A stretch of 64,000 bases of DNA from Flavobacteriaceae bacterium (GCA_024743095.1 JANSXF010000004.1:44867-108866), one strand, 5' to 3'. Positions 27,307 through 37,456 are shown, counted from the first letter of the stretch. Numbers and translations are program-made. The notes: generated by a model not told the origin, from the letters alone.

Positions 27307-28572
27307 TTAAGAAGCAATGGCTTTGGCGGCAATATAGGCACCTGTCCATGCATTTTGAAAGTTGAACCCTCCGGTGATGGCATCCACATTGATGATTTCC
27401 CCTGCAAGGTAGAGATTGGGATGCAATTTGCTCTCGAAGGTCTTAAAGTTGATTTCCTTTAAATCCACTCCACCTGCGGTAACGAACTCTTCCTTGAAGG
27501 TACTCTTGCCTTCCACTTTAAATGAGGATGCGGTCAACTGCTCGGCCAATGCCATTAGTTGCTCTTTATTTATGTCGCCCCAGCGTTCATCAGGAGCAAT
27601 GTTGGCCGCCTCCACCAATCGTTTCCATAAACGCTTGGGAAGCTCGGTGAGATTAGTGCGCGCAATGGTCTTCCTGGCTTCTACTTCTTTTAATTCCTTG
27701 AGGTAGGCTTCCATGGATTCTGTGGTGTAATCGGGCAACCAGTTCACTTTTATTCTAAAAGAATAATTGTAATCGTGCAATATGTTAGCTCCCCATGCGG
27801 AAAGCTTCAAAATGGCGGGGCCGCTCAATCCCCAGTGGGTTATCAAAAGAGGCCCATCAGAAAATAGGATAGGTTCTTCTTTAATTTTACTTTTTAGGTT
27901 CAGGCTCTTTTTATCGATATGGAAAGTCTTCCTCGGCAACACCTCAACAGTGGCATAGGTACTTATGCCCTGGATGCCCTGGATCCTTTTATCGTTGATA
28001 TTGAATGTAAACAAGGAGGGTACAGGAGCAACTATTTGATGCCCCAAATTCTCCAATTGTTTCCAGATTTTAGGATTACTGCCTGTAGTGAGCAACAATT
28101 TTTTGGCCAGGTAATGCTTGTTCATGGTCGTGATCTGCCAACCCTCATCTGTTTTGTTTATGGTCCTTACCGAGCTATTCTTTAATACTTTCACGCCCAA
28201 TCTCTCCACTTCGCCCACCAGACAGTCGATAATGCTTTGGGAAGAGTCGCTTTTCGGAAAAACGCGACCATCATCCTCTATTTTGAGGGGGACGCCACGC
28301 TCTTGGAAAAAAGCCATAACATCCATTGGGGCATATGTATGGAACGGCCCCAGAAGTTCCTTTTCCCCCCTGGGGTAATTAGTGGTCAATTCCTTGGGAA
28401 GAAATTCTCCGTGGGTCACATTGCAGCGACCACCTCCGGAAACCTTTACTTTGGAAAGTACGGTTTTGCCGCGTTCAAAAATGGCGATATTAAGTTGTGG
28501 CGAGCGTTCCGCCATTTGTATTGCCGCATAAAATCCTGCTGCACCGCCCCCAACAATTATGACGTCGTACAT
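27307..28572 (-). CDS. BaiN/HI0933-family FAD-dependent oxidoreductase
   Basis: A 421-residue flavoprotein. The opening YDVIIVGGGAAGFYAAIQMA binds FAD, SKVKVSGGGRCNVTH is the family signature, and the C-terminal GFNFQNAWTGAYIA (with ITGG before it) closes the FAD site. Members are conserved in many bacteria, but the physiological reaction is mostly unknown; one relative, BaiN, acts in bile acid metabolism. It overlaps by one base the stop of the glycerophosphodiesterase gene upstream on the same strand and probably shares its transcript. Confidence 0.9.
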   Translation of the reverse strand: MYDVIIVGGGAAGFYAAIQMAERSPQLNIAIFERGKTVLSKVKVSGGGRCNVTHGEFLPKELTTNYPRGEKELLGPFHTYAPMDVMAFFQERGVPLKIEDDGRVFPKSDSSQSIIDCLVGEVERLGVKVLKNSSVRTINKTDEGWQITTMNKHYLAKKLLLTTGSNPKIWKQLENLGHQIVAPVPSLFTFNINDKRIQGIQGISTYATVEVLPRKTFHIDKKSLNLKSKIKEEPILFSDGPLLITHWGLSGPAILKLSAWGANILHDYNYSFRIKVNWLPDYTTESMEAYLKELKEVEARKTIARTNLTELPKRLWKRLVEAANIAPDERWGDINKEQLMALAEQLTASSFKVEGKSTFKEEFVTAGGVDLKEINFKTFESKLHPNLYLAGEIINVDAITGGFNFQNAWTGAYIAAKAIAS

Positions 28573-29324
28573 TATCTCGCCCGTTCCGGATAATTGGTAA
28601 TAATGCCATCGACCCCGAACTCGGTCATTTTTTTAATATCCTCGGGCTCGTTGACCGTCCAAGTGTATACTTTTAGTCCTTCTTCTTGAATTTTTGCCGT
28701 ATTCTCTTGGGTCAGTGTTTCAAAATGCGGATTAATGGCAACTGCATTCAGCTCTTTGGCCACATCAATTGCCTCAAGAGGGTCTTGTGAGGTCAAGATA
28801 GCAATTTTTATATCTGTGTTATGGGACCTCATAGCTCTCAGTTCGTCCCAATTAAAACTTGAAATCACAAAATTCTCTGGGCTCCACCCCTTATTTTTGG
28901 TATAGTAATCTATAATATGATTCACCCTATCGGCAGTTCCCGCTCCCTTTAGTTCTATGTTCAAAACAACTTGATTGTCTATCTTTTTCAGAACATCCTG
29001 AAGCATTGGAATCTTATGTCCACCATCCAAAATAAGCTGCCTTAGCTGAATAATATCGTACTCTTCAATATTACCGCCCCCATTGGCCAGTCTATCCACT
29101 TTTTTATCATGAAAAACTGCAATTTCGCCGCTTTTAATTTTAAATACATCAATTTCTATCATATCCACACCAAGGTCCAACGCTTTCTGAACGGAGGCCA
29201 AGGTATTCTCCGTTTCGTGGCCCATGGCCCCTCTGTGCCCAATGACCAATGGTTTGGATGTTTTCATTTCGCAACTGATTAAAAGTAGAAAAGTTCCAAG
29301 AGCTGTGAGTAGGGTCTTGTTCAT
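28572..29324 (-). CDS. Lipoprotein glycerophosphodiester phosphodiesterase
   Basis: Hydrolyses glycerophosphodiesters to glycerol 3-phosphate and an alcohol. A lipoprotein signal ends LLLISC (Cys18), so it acts outside the cytoplasm. The active-site opening VIGHRGAMGHETENT, the MIEIDVFKIKSGEIAVFHD metal-binding segment and the C-terminal VDGIITNYPE are standard for GDPD. It has 250 residues, typical. The neighbouring glpK and glpF point to a glycerol/glycerophosphodiester salvage function. I see no GlpT or GlpD in the window. Confidence 0.93.
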   Translation of the reverse strand: MNKTLLTALGTFLLLISCEMKTSKPLVIGHRGAMGHETENTLASVQKALDLGVDMIEIDVFKIKSGEIAVFHDKKVDRLANGGGNIEEYDIIQLRQLILDGGHKIPMLQDVLKKIDNQVVLNIELKGAGTADRVNHIIDYYTKNKGWSPENFVISSFNWDELRAMRSHNTDIKIAILTSQDPLEAIDVAKELNAVAINPHFETLTQENTAKIQEEGLKVYTWTVNEPEDIKKMTEFGVDGIITNYPERAR

Positions 29325-29377
29325 TTTGGTTTGGTTTTAAAAATTAAAAATACAATTTGAAAATGAAAAAAGATGGA

Positions 29378-31249
29378 TCAATCCATAACATTAAAAATAT
29401 AGGATTGGAGTGGCGCCAATTCCAGCTGGATTTTGCCCTGTTCATCAGTAACGTCCATGTCGGCCTTGAGCGTTCCATAAAGTTCCTCACTTAGCGGATA
29501 TCCACCGTCTTTTAATTGCCATTGGGCCACTACATCTTCAGGTATTTTAAGTTCGAAGGAATAGTTTTTGTGCTCATCAAAATTAGAAAGAATGATCAGT
29601 TTTTCATTTTCGCTCCAACGCACATAGGAAAGCACTCGATGATCATACCCCTTGGTGTTCTCCTTATTATAAAAGTGGATTTCCTGGTATTTGCCCATCA
29701 ACGCCTCACTGTTTATAGTGAAGTTTAGGAGCCGTTTATAAAAATCCCTTAATTTTTTCTCTTCTTCCGATAATTGTCCTCCATCAAACTTTTTGTTGTT
29801 GAGCCATCGTTGGTGGTGCGGCACCCCGATGTAATCAAAAATGGATGTTCTTGTAGGCTTCCCGAACCCGGCATCTTCTGCTCCCGGCTCACCTACTTCC
29901 TGACCGAAATAAACCATGGTGGGCGAGGTACCAATGGTAGCTGAAACCACCATGGCCGGTTTTCCCAATTGGGCGTTCCCCACAAAATCGGGACTGGCGA
30001 TACGCTGCTCGTCGTGGTTTTCCAAAAAGTGGAGCATATGGTCCTCTATGTCCTCCATCCCTTTTTGTACTACGGGGATGTGGTCCGTCCAACCGTACCC
30101 CTTCATAATATGCTTTATGCCATCATATAGTTCTACCTTATCATATAGGTAGTCCATTTTGCCCTTCTCAATATAATCGCGGTACAGTCCCGGATTGTAC
30201 ACTTCGGCCAATAGGAACGCATCTGGGGCTATCATTTTGATATTGGAATTGAGATAGCTCCAAAATTCCACCGGAACCATTTCGGCCATATCAAAACGGA
30301 ACCCGTCCACACCAAAACGTAACCAATATTGGGTAATATCCTTGAATTTGTGCCACGAATCGGGCAATTCTTTATCCTTCCAAAATTCGTAGTGTTCCCT
30401 ATGTTCTTTTTGGCGATACTCTTCTGGAAGTTCCTCAAAGTCCTTGGTTCCATCAGGTCGAACCCCATAGTTGACCTTTATGGTTTCGTACCAATCATTG
30501 AAATGGGGCTGGGCCAATCGGGAACCATTACCTGTCCATTTTGCGGGAAACTCCTCAAATTTTGAATCTGCCAGCCTATTTTCCTCCCCGCCCAAGGGCA
30601 GATACCCCTCTTGCCATTCCGGAACCTTGAAGTCTTCGCCCGGGATATAGTAAAAATTGTTGTTGAGGTCATATTCCTTTGAAGTATCGTCGGATGCCCC
30701 GAAATCTTCCACTCCTTCAGGATTTGTCCGTCCTTTGTAACTTCTGGCCACATGGTTGGGAACAATGTCAATTATGACTTTTAAACCTGCCCTATGGGTT
30801 CTTTTGATCAATTCCCTGAACTCTTCCAAACGATTTGCGGGGTCAATGGCCAAATCGGGATTTACATTGTAGTAGTCCTTTACCGCGTAGGGGGAACCGG
30901 CCCTTCCCTTAACCACATCGGGGTCGTCGTTGGAGATCCCATAATCGGTATAATCTGCGATTACGGCATGGTGGGGCACTCCTGTGTACCAAATATGGGT
31001 AACTCCCAAATCTTTTATTTCCGCCAATGCCTTATCTGAAAAGTCAGCGAATTTACCAACCCCATTTTCTTCTTGGGTGCCCCATGGTTTGTTGGTCGTA
31101 TTGGTATTTCCAAAGAGTCGGGTAAATACCTGGTAGACTACTTCTTTCTTTTTCATAGGCAGAGGGGCGGTCTTATGGTCCGGTTTATCTTTGCACGAAG
31201 ATAAGGTGGCAAATGCCAGGAATAAAATATGGCCGAATATTGTTCTCAT
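29378..31249 (-). CDS. Lipoprotein alpha-amylase family glycoside hydrolase (GH13)
   Basis: A 623-residue GH13 enzyme with a lipoprotein signal (lipobox LSSC, Cys19), so outer-membrane attached. All four conserved regions are present: DIVPNH (161-166), GFRFD with nucleophile Asp320, LLAEV with acid/base Glu349, and ENHDE with transition-state Asp413. It should cut alpha-glucans. Long insertions between regions I and II (about residues 170-300) are rich in acidic and aromatic residues and may form a B domain. The LacI regulator ends 29 bp upstream on the same strand, and a SusC/D pair is divergent, which suggests an alpha-glucan utilisation locus. Confidence 0.93.
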   Translation of the reverse strand: MRTIFGHILFLAFATLSSCKDKPDHKTAPLPMKKKEVVYQVFTRLFGNTNTTNKPWGTQEENGVGKFADFSDKALAEIKDLGVTHIWYTGVPHHAVIADYTDYGISNDDPDVVKGRAGSPYAVKDYYNVNPDLAIDPANRLEEFRELIKRTHRAGLKVIIDIVPNHVARSYKGRTNPEGVEDFGASDDTSKEYDLNNNFYYIPGEDFKVPEWQEGYLPLGGEENRLADSKFEEFPAKWTGNGSRLAQPHFNDWYETIKVNYGVRPDGTKDFEELPEEYRQKEHREHYEFWKDKELPDSWHKFKDITQYWLRFGVDGFRFDMAEMVPVEFWSYLNSNIKMIAPDAFLLAEVYNPGLYRDYIEKGKMDYLYDKVELYDGIKHIMKGYGWTDHIPVVQKGMEDIEDHMLHFLENHDEQRIASPDFVGNAQLGKPAMVVSATIGTSPTMVYFGQEVGEPGAEDAGFGKPTRTSIFDYIGVPHHQRWLNNKKFDGGQLSEEEKKLRDFYKRLLNFTINSEALMGKYQEIHFYNKENTKGYDHRVLSYVRWSENEKLIILSNFDEHKNYSFELKIPEDVVAQWQLKDGGYPLSEELYGTLKADMDVTDEQGKIQLELAPLQSYIFNVMD

Positions 31250-31278
31250 TTTTAAGATATTGGGCCAGTTGGCTTAGG

Positions 31279-32298
31279 TCAATGAGCAATAGAATCCCTT
31301 ATGACCAAGGTAGGCTCCAGGATTTTGGTCTGATAGGTCTCTTCTTCCGCCTCGCTTTCTACCTTTTCTATTAGCATTCTAGCTGACTCTTCGCCCATTT
31401 TTTCTCCATGCTGCGCCACAACGGTAAGGCTTGGATTGGCATATTTGGACAAAACTCCATCGGTAAAGCCTATAAATGCTATGTCTTCCGGTATCCTCAA
31501 TCCTTTTTTCTGGACAAATCGCATACCGCACACCGCAAAGATTTCATTCACACATAAAACGGCATCGGGCTCTTTGTTGCCCAAAAAGGTTTTAATGGCC
31601 TCTTCGTCCATTTCCATGGACGGCATTTTCAGTATCATGGATTGATCTGCATCCAATTCACTTTCCTCCAATGCTTTCCAATATCCCTTTGTTCGGGCTT
31701 TGCTCACACTGAGATAATCGTCCGTTGTTATTAGAGCTATCTTCTTTTTTCCCTGGTCTATAAACTTTTTCGTGGCCTGATAAGCACCAAGTTCATCATC
31801 TATGATCACTTTATCACAATCCACCTCGTGGGTAATTCTATCAAAAAGCACCACGGGAATACCTTGTTCGGTAACTTCCTTTAAATGGTTGTAATCCCCT
31901 TTTTCTTGAGTTTGGGAAGAAAGGGACATGATAAAACCGTCTATGCTCCCATTGGCCAGCATCTCCATATTAATGACTTCCTTGTCAAAGGATTCTTCAG
32001 AAAGACAAACAATTACATTGTATCCACGAGCATTCGCATATTTTTCGATACCACGTATAACGGTAGTAAAAAAATGATGGACGATGTCCGGAATTACGAC
32101 CCCGATATTCTTGGTCCTCTTGTTCTTTAGGCTAATGGCTATGTTATTGGGCTTGTAATTGTAAAGCTTAGCAAACGCCTGTACTTTTTCCTTGGTATCC
32201 CTGCTTATCTCCTCGCTGTTCTTTAATGCTTTGGAAACGGTTGAAATGGATACTTCAAGCTCTCTTGCTATATCTTTTAAGGTAATCTTGGCTTTCAA
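31279..32298 (-). CDS. LacI-family transcriptional regulator (TTG start)
   Basis: A 339-residue regulator: the helix-turn-helix ITLKDIARELEVSISTVSKA is at the N-terminus, followed by the hinge and a periplasmic-binding-protein-like sugar domain (about 60-335). The start must be TTG 32298: an in-frame TAG lies directly before it, and the next in-frame ATG would remove the DNA-binding domain. A TTG start suggests low expression. It is upstream of the GH13 gene on the same strand and divergent from susC, with a LacI-type palindrome between (32549-32564), so it probably controls both sides. Confidence 0.92.
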   Translation of the reverse strand: MKAKITLKDIARELEVSISTVSKALKNSEEISRDTKEKVQAFAKLYNYKPNNIAISLKNKRTKNIGVVIPDIVHHFFTTVIRGIEKYANARGYNVIVCLSEESFDKEVINMEMLANGSIDGFIMSLSSQTQEKGDYNHLKEVTEQGIPVVLFDRITHEVDCDKVIIDDELGAYQATKKFIDQGKKKIALITTDDYLSVSKARTKGYWKALEESELDADQSMILKMPSMEMDEEAIKTFLGNKEPDAVLCVNEIFAVCGMRFVQKKGLRIPEDIAFIGFTDGVLSKYANPSLTVVAQHGEKMGEESARMLIEKVESEAEEETYQTKILEPTLVIRDSIAH

Positions 32299-32511
32299 CT
32301 ATACTGTATTTTTGTGATGATCTAATTTGGTATCGAAAATTACTCAATAATGAAACAGGACACCCTACATATTTATTATCATGGCAAACCTATTTGCTGA
32401 GTTACATCAACAAAAATATTGCTCAAAAAATAAAATTGCTATATTAGTGGAGTTATTGCTGATTTCTCAATTCCCGCAATCTTGATCAGGAATTAAACAA
32501 ATATACAGATT

Positions 32512-32519
32512 TAAATTTG
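32512..32519 (+). promoter_or_regulatory. Candidate -7 box for susC
   Basis: TAAATTTG matches the Bacteroidota -7 consensus TAnnTTTG. The nearest upstream TTG (about 27 bp away) is further than the usual spacing. It would start transcription about 25 bp before the palindrome. Confidence 0.45.
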
Positions 32520-32548
32520 TGAAATCTACACTTCATAAAGTTGTCAAC

Positions 32549-32564
32549 ACGAAACCGTTTTCGT
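32549..32564. promoter_or_regulatory. LacI-type operator palindrome
   Basis: ACGAAACC-GTTTTCGT is a 16-bp inverted repeat with seven of eight paired positions and a central CG step, the form bound by LacI-family regulators. It is downstream of the predicted susC -7 box, so a bound repressor would block transcription. The divergent lacI gene at 31279-32298 is the obvious regulator. Confidence 0.65.
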
Positions 32565-32658
32565 TGAATATCGCAATATACTTAAATTTAGATTAATCTT
32601 TTTTTTATATATGTTTAACACTTGAATTAAAATTAACTAAACTTAAAATTAATTATTT

Positions 32659-35600
32659 ATGAAGATTACGCTACTAAGGAGCTTTTTAATGCTCGGGGCA
32701 TTTCTGTGCTTTGGGTTGGTAAAAGCTCAAACAGTATCAGGTACCGTTTCGGATGCGAACGGACCTTTGCCAGGGGCAAGCGTATTGGTAAAAGGTACTA
32801 CCAACGGTACGCAGACCGACTTTGACGGTAACTACACACTTAACAATGTGGAAGGTGCCGCTACCTTGGTTTTTAGCTACATCGGTTACAAGACCCAAGA
32901 AATCGCAGTCAATGGACAGTCTTCCATTGATATTACCTTGGCCGAAGATGCTCAAGCTTTGGACGAGGTTGTAATTATAGGTTACGGCCAAACTACCGTA
33001 AAGGATGCAACAGGTGCTGTATCGGCCGTTACCTCGGAGGATTTTAACAAAGGGGTTATTTCCTCACCAGAACAATTGATCCAAGGTAAAACCGCTGGTG
33101 TTCAGATAGCACAAGGTAGTGGGGAGCCCGGTTCCGGTGTCGCCATTAGGATTAGGGGTACCTCTTCGGTAAGGTCCAACAATAATCCTTTATTTGTAGT
33201 TGATGGAGTTCCGTTACCTTCTGGTGACACTTCATCCGAAGGAACAAACATTGGTGTTGGGTCCAGCTCGGCAAGAAACCCGTTGAGTTTCCTTAACCCT
33301 AATGATATTGAAAGCATGAGTATCCTTAAGGATGCTTCTGCAACAGCAATATATGGTTCCAGGGGTGCCAATGGTGTTGTTATCATTACCACTAAAAGTG
33401 GTAAAACTGGTGCAAGAGGCGGAACTTGGGAATATTCTTCTGATTTGAGCTACTCCACGCCTGCTGAAAGTTTTGACATTCTTAACGCCTCTGAATTCCT
33501 TTCTGCAGTTGATACATTCGGAGGACAAGCTATTAATGCCGGAGGAAATACAGATTGGCAAAATCTTGTTACAAGGTCTACAGCTTCCACCAATAATAAC
33601 TTGGCTTATTCCCAAAATTACGGTTCCGGTAACGTAAGGGCAACCTTTAACTATGGAAAGCAATTTGGGGTAATCGAAAAATCTTCTCAGGAAAGAATTA
33701 CCGGAAGACTTAATGCCACTCACCGATTCTTGGAAGACAAGTTACGTCTTAATTTGCAGGGTACACTTTCGAGGGTGAATGACGAAGCACCTCCATTGAG
33801 TGGTAGTGCCGGATCTACTGGGGACTTGCTGGGAGCTTCTTATGCGGCCAACCCTACTTGGCCAGCCAATCCAGACTTCAATCCTGGGGATAGGATCAAT
33901 CCATTGAACCTTTTGAACAACTGGCAGAGTATGACGTACACTGATCGTGTATTGGTCAATTTCTCCGCTGAATATGATATTACAAGCGAATTGACGGGAA
34001 AAGTTACTGTTGGTTACGATAAATCAGACTCTAAAAGAGAGGCCTCTTTGACTTCTGAGTCCTTCAACGTGGCACTTGGTGCCGGTAATAATGGTAGAGG
34101 TGCATTGAACGACCTTATAAATGAGAACCGCCTATTGGAAGCCACATTAAATTATACCAAGGAGTTTGACAATTCCAATTTGGATGCCTTGGCAGGTTTC
34201 TCTTATCAGGATTTCAATAGAAGAGGAAGAAATATAGAGGGATGGGGATATGCATCAGCAGACCTTAATCAAATGCCAAGAGATCTTTTCAATTCAGCTG
34301 CCACTCTTGAATCCATGATTTCAGGGAATTACCAACAGTACGGATACTCATTCGATGTACCCAATAATCCCAATGGACTTTTCGTGAACCGATTGTTCAC
34401 AGAGACACCGGAAACAGAGTTTTTAGGTGAAACCTCAGGGGTTGATGTAAGGGCATTGTTTGCCGACACATTTGATAACACAGATGAACTTCAATCTTTC
34501 TTTGGAAGGGTCAACTATACCTTGGCCAATAAATATTTGTTCACAGCAACCGTAAGAGCAGATGGTTCTTCCCGTTTTGGTGAAAACAACAAGTATGGTA
34601 TTTTTCCATCCGCAGCCTTTGCTTGGAAAATCAACGAAGAGGATTTTATAGGAGATGCCGTATCTACCCTTAAATTAAGATTGAGCTACGGTATTACAGG
34701 TAACCAAGATGGTATTGGCTACGGTAGGTTTGTAAGAAGGGAAAGATACTCGGAAGGAAGTATAGGTGACGGTGGTGCCGTTAATGTACCTGGTACTAGC
34801 ACTGTGGATTTTGCCAATCCTGACCTTAAGTGGGAGGAAACAACACAATACGGTGTTGGTATCGACTTTGGTTTTGCCAACGACCGTTTAAATGGTAGCG
34901 TGGATGTGTACCGTAAAGAAACAAGAGATTTATTGCTCAGCGTTGAAGCTGCGCAGCCATCCCCACAACCATTCTTTTTCCAGAACTTGGATGCAATGGT
35001 CTTGAACCAAGGTGTGGAATTCTCCCTTAATTATGATATTATCCAAGGTGAGGACTTCTTCTGGACCGCAGGTTTTAACATGGCGTACAACAAAAACGAA
35101 ATTCAAGATTTTGATGGAGCCATTCCTGCTGGAACAATTAGAGGTGCCGGTCTTACCAACGCTTTCGCACAACGTTTACAGTCTGGACAACCTCTTTATT
35201 CTTTCTATTTAAGGGAGTTCACTGGGTTTGATGAGAATGGAAACCCTGTTCACGAGGGTGGTACGGACAACCAACAGTTTGTTGGCAAAAGTGCTCTGCC
35301 CGATTTCACAGGAGGTTTCTCGACTTCAGCAAACTATAAAAACTGGGATGCATCTTTGTACTTCACAGGACAATTTGGAAATTACATTTATAACAACACC
35401 GCTAATGCCTTCTTTACGGCAGGTGCTATTGGAAGCGGTAACAATGTTATTAAAGATGTAGTGGACTTGGCGGGACAGGAAAGCCGATTTGCAGAAGCTT
35501 CTGTTTCTACAAGATTCTTGGAGAAAGGTGATTTTGTCAGGTTACAAACAGCTTCGATAGGGTACAACGTGCCCCTTTCTGGTGATGGCCTATTCAAAAC

Positions 35601-35784
35601 AATGAGGTTGAGCATCACAGGCCAGAACCTTTTTGTAATCACTGATTACAGTGGTTTAGACCCTGAAGTAAGTGTTACCCCAGCATCCGACGACCTTTTG
35701 AACGGTCTGCCGATCGCCGGTATCGATTACTCATCATTCCCAAGGCCAAGAACATACACTTTTGGCTTTAGCGTAACTTTTTAA
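32659..35784 (+). CDS. SusC/RagA-family TonB-linked outer-membrane transporter
   Basis: A 1041-residue outer-membrane protein. A signal peptide (ending VKAQ) is followed by a carboxypeptidase-regulatory-like domain (residues about 25-100: TVSGTVSDANGPLPGASVLV) and a TonB box/plug start at DEVVIIGYG (about 102-110). The plug domain with VDGVPLP and the SILKDASATAIYGSRGANGV signature comes next. The barrel then ends in FGFSVTF with a terminal Phe. It would import oligosaccharide or another large ligand bound by the SusD encoded 12 bp downstream, powered by TonB. Confidence 0.95.
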   Translation: MKITLLRSFLMLGAFLCFGLVKAQTVSGTVSDANGPLPGASVLVKGTTNGTQTDFDGNYTLNNVEGAATLVFSYIGYKTQEIAVNGQSSIDITLAEDAQALDEVVIIGYGQTTVKDATGAVSAVTSEDFNKGVISSPEQLIQGKTAGVQIAQGSGEPGSGVAIRIRGTSSVRSNNNPLFVVDGVPLPSGDTSSEGTNIGVGSSSARNPLSFLNPNDIESMSILKDASATAIYGSRGANGVVIITTKSGKTGARGGTWEYSSDLSYSTPAESFDILNASEFLSAVDTFGGQAINAGGNTDWQNLVTRSTASTNNNLAYSQNYGSGNVRATFNYGKQFGVIEKSSQERITGRLNATHRFLEDKLRLNLQGTLSRVNDEAPPLSGSAGSTGDLLGASYAANPTWPANPDFNPGDRINPLNLLNNWQSMTYTDRVLVNFSAEYDITSELTGKVTVGYDKSDSKREASLTSESFNVALGAGNNGRGALNDLINENRLLEATLNYTKEFDNSNLDALAGFSYQDFNRRGRNIEGWGYASADLNQMPRDLFNSAATLESMISGNYQQYGYSFDVPNNPNGLFVNRLFTETPETEFLGETSGVDVRALFADTFDNTDELQSFFGRVNYTLANKYLFTATVRADGSSRFGENNKYGIFPSAAFAWKINEEDFIGDAVSTLKLRLSYGITGNQDGIGYGRFVRRERYSEGSIGDGGAVNVPGTSTVDFANPDLKWEETTQYGVGIDFGFANDRLNGSVDVYRKETRDLLLSVEAAQPSPQPFFFQNLDAMVLNQGVEFSLNYDIIQGEDFFWTAGFNMAYNKNEIQDFDGAIPAGTIRGAGLTNAFAQRLQSGQPLYSFYLREFTGFDENGNPVHEGGTDNQQFVGKSALPDFTGGFSTSANYKNWDASLYFTGQFGNYIYNNTANAFFTAGAIGSGNNVIKDVVDLAGQESRFAEASVSTRFLEKGDFVRLQTASIGYNVPLSGDGLFKTMRLSITGQNLFVITDYSGLDPEVSVTPASDDLLNGLPIAGIDYSSFPRPRTYTFGFSVTF

Positions 35785-35796
35785 AAAAAAATAAGC

Positions 35797-37374
35797 ATGA
35801 AACTAGAAACATATAAAAAAATTGTTTTTGCTTCACTCTTTATATTAGGTCTTACCTTCTCTTGTACCGATTTGGAAATTGAAGAAACAGACTCCTTAAT
35901 TAGTGAAGACACAGGAGACACTGGGTTTTCTGGAGTATCGAATCCTTCCATTGCATTGAACGATTTGTACAACAAAGTTGGGGGCGATTTCGCCACCCAA
36001 GAAAGCATGTACTCGTTATCTGAAGTAACTTCCGATGAGCTGTTGGTCCCTACAAGGGGAACAGACTGGGGAGATAACGGTGTTTGGAGACAATTGCACA
36101 CACATACCTGGACTCCGGACCATGCCTTTATTAAAGCTGCATGGAACAATTTGAACCAGAACATCTTCAGGTCTTCTGAGATCATTGAGACAACAAGCGC
36201 CGATGCCAGCACTGTAGCCCAAGCCAAGTTCTTAAGAGCTTTCAACATGTTCTTTGTTATGGATCTATTCGGTTCTGTTCCTTTTAGAGGGGTGGATGAA
36301 GGTCCGGATGTTAATCCTACTGTTCTAACAAGACTAGAAGCATATAGCTTTATAGAAACAGATTTGACGGATGCGATTGCAGCTTTGCCATCTGTTGGGC
36401 CCGGTGTGGAAAATGTTGGATTGGCAAGTCAAGAAGCCGCCAAGTTTCTATTGGCCAAACTTTACTTGAACGGGCATGTTTATAAAGGCACTGGCACTGC
36501 TGACAATGCTGACATGCAAAATGTGATTGATTTGGTTGATGAAATCAGTGCAAGTGGCTTTGCAGTTCAAGAAGGATACTTCCAAATATTTGAGCCTACC
36601 GATGATAGCGAGACTATTCTGTTCCTTAGAAGTGACTTAGGAGCTAGGATCTGGAACAGTCTGCACTATAACCAAAACTCTCCCGACAACGCAGGGGGTG
36701 GATGGAACGGTTTTTCGACTTTGGCCGAATTCTACGATCTTTTCGAAGGAGATCCCAACACGAACTATGTGGGGGACGGACAAGAGGAAAGAAGAGGTTT
36801 TGTACCTGATGCCGCTACGGCAAATAGTGAGAATCTTGGTATTGGATATGGTTTCCTAATAGGCCTGCAATACAATGAGGATGGTACTCCATTGACCAAC
36901 AGACAAGACCAGCCATTGGTCTTCCAAAAAGAATTTCCATCACTTGTTGGTAACGGTGAGGCAGAAGGTGTTCGTGTAATCAAATACCACCCTTACGATC
37001 CAACTGATGAGGATGATCAAGTGAATTCATACAGACAACACCAGATTATTTTCAGATATGCCGATGCTCATTTGATGAAGGCCGAAGCAATGATGCGAAT
37101 GGGAGGTAACCCAACAGCAATGGTCAACGAGCTAAGAAGTTTAAGAGAGGACACTCCTGATTTGGGCAGTGTTGATGAACAGGCACTTCTTGACGAAAGA
37201 GCACGAGAACTATTTATTGAATTCTGGAGAAGAAATGATTTGGTAAGATTTGGTCAATTTTCAGCTCCATGGGGTCTTAAGGAAATTAGTGGTGATGATA
37301 ATGTAAACCTGTTCCCCATACCGGCAACAGCATTATTATCCAACCCTAACCTAGTTCAAAATCCTGGGTACTAA
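35797..37374 (+). CDS. SusD/RagB-family surface lipoprotein
   Basis: A 525-residue substrate-binding lipoprotein that caps the SusC barrel. The lipobox is FSC (Cys23). The N-terminal TPR-like region carries TVAQAKFLRAFNMFFVMDLFGSVP, and the C-terminal MVNELRSLREDTPDL, EQALLDERARELFIEFWRRN and the final NPNLVQNPGY are classic SusD endings. It forms a pair with the SusC gene, and a strong terminator follows the stop. The ligand is unknown; the neighbouring GH13 suggests alpha-glucan, but the downstream haloperoxidase locus leaves room for something else. Confidence 0.95.
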   Translation: MKLETYKKIVFASLFILGLTFSCTDLEIEETDSLISEDTGDTGFSGVSNPSIALNDLYNKVGGDFATQESMYSLSEVTSDELLVPTRGTDWGDNGVWRQLHTHTWTPDHAFIKAAWNNLNQNIFRSSEIIETTSADASTVAQAKFLRAFNMFFVMDLFGSVPFRGVDEGPDVNPTVLTRLEAYSFIETDLTDAIAALPSVGPGVENVGLASQEAAKFLLAKLYLNGHVYKGTGTADNADMQNVIDLVDEISASGFAVQEGYFQIFEPTDDSETILFLRSDLGARIWNSLHYNQNSPDNAGGGWNGFSTLAEFYDLFEGDPNTNYVGDGQEERRGFVPDAATANSENLGIGYGFLIGLQYNEDGTPLTNRQDQPLVFQKEFPSLVGNGEAEGVRVIKYHPYDPTDEDDQVNSYRQHQIIFRYADAHLMKAEAMMRMGGNPTAMVNELRSLREDTPDLGSVDEQALLDERARELFIEFWRRNDLVRFGQFSAPWGLKEISGDDNVNLFPIPATALLSNPNLVQNPGY

Positions 37375-37400
37375 ACTTAAAGTTTAAGCAGTTTAATATT

Positions 37401-37439
37401 AATGCCGTCCTTTATCCAAAAGGGCGGCATTGCTTTTTA
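37401..37439 (+). terminator. Intrinsic terminator after susD
   Basis: AATGCCGTCC (37401-37410) pairs over ten positions (one G-T) with GGGCGGCATT (37422-37431), followed by GCTTTTTA. It separates susCD from the VCBS/haloperoxidase genes. Confidence 0.85.
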
Positions 37440-37456
37440 GTCCAAAACCATAAAAA

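Larger units (their letters stand above)
32299..32658. promoter_or_regulatory. 360-bp divergent control region between lacI and susC
   Basis: AT-rich and without an ORF. It holds a -7 box match TAAATTTG (32512-32519) reading towards susC and a LacI-type palindrome about 30 bp further on (32549-32564). About 95 bp of AT-rich leader, rich in TTAA, separates the palindrome from the susC start. I see no second clear operator for the lacI side. Confidence 0.6.
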
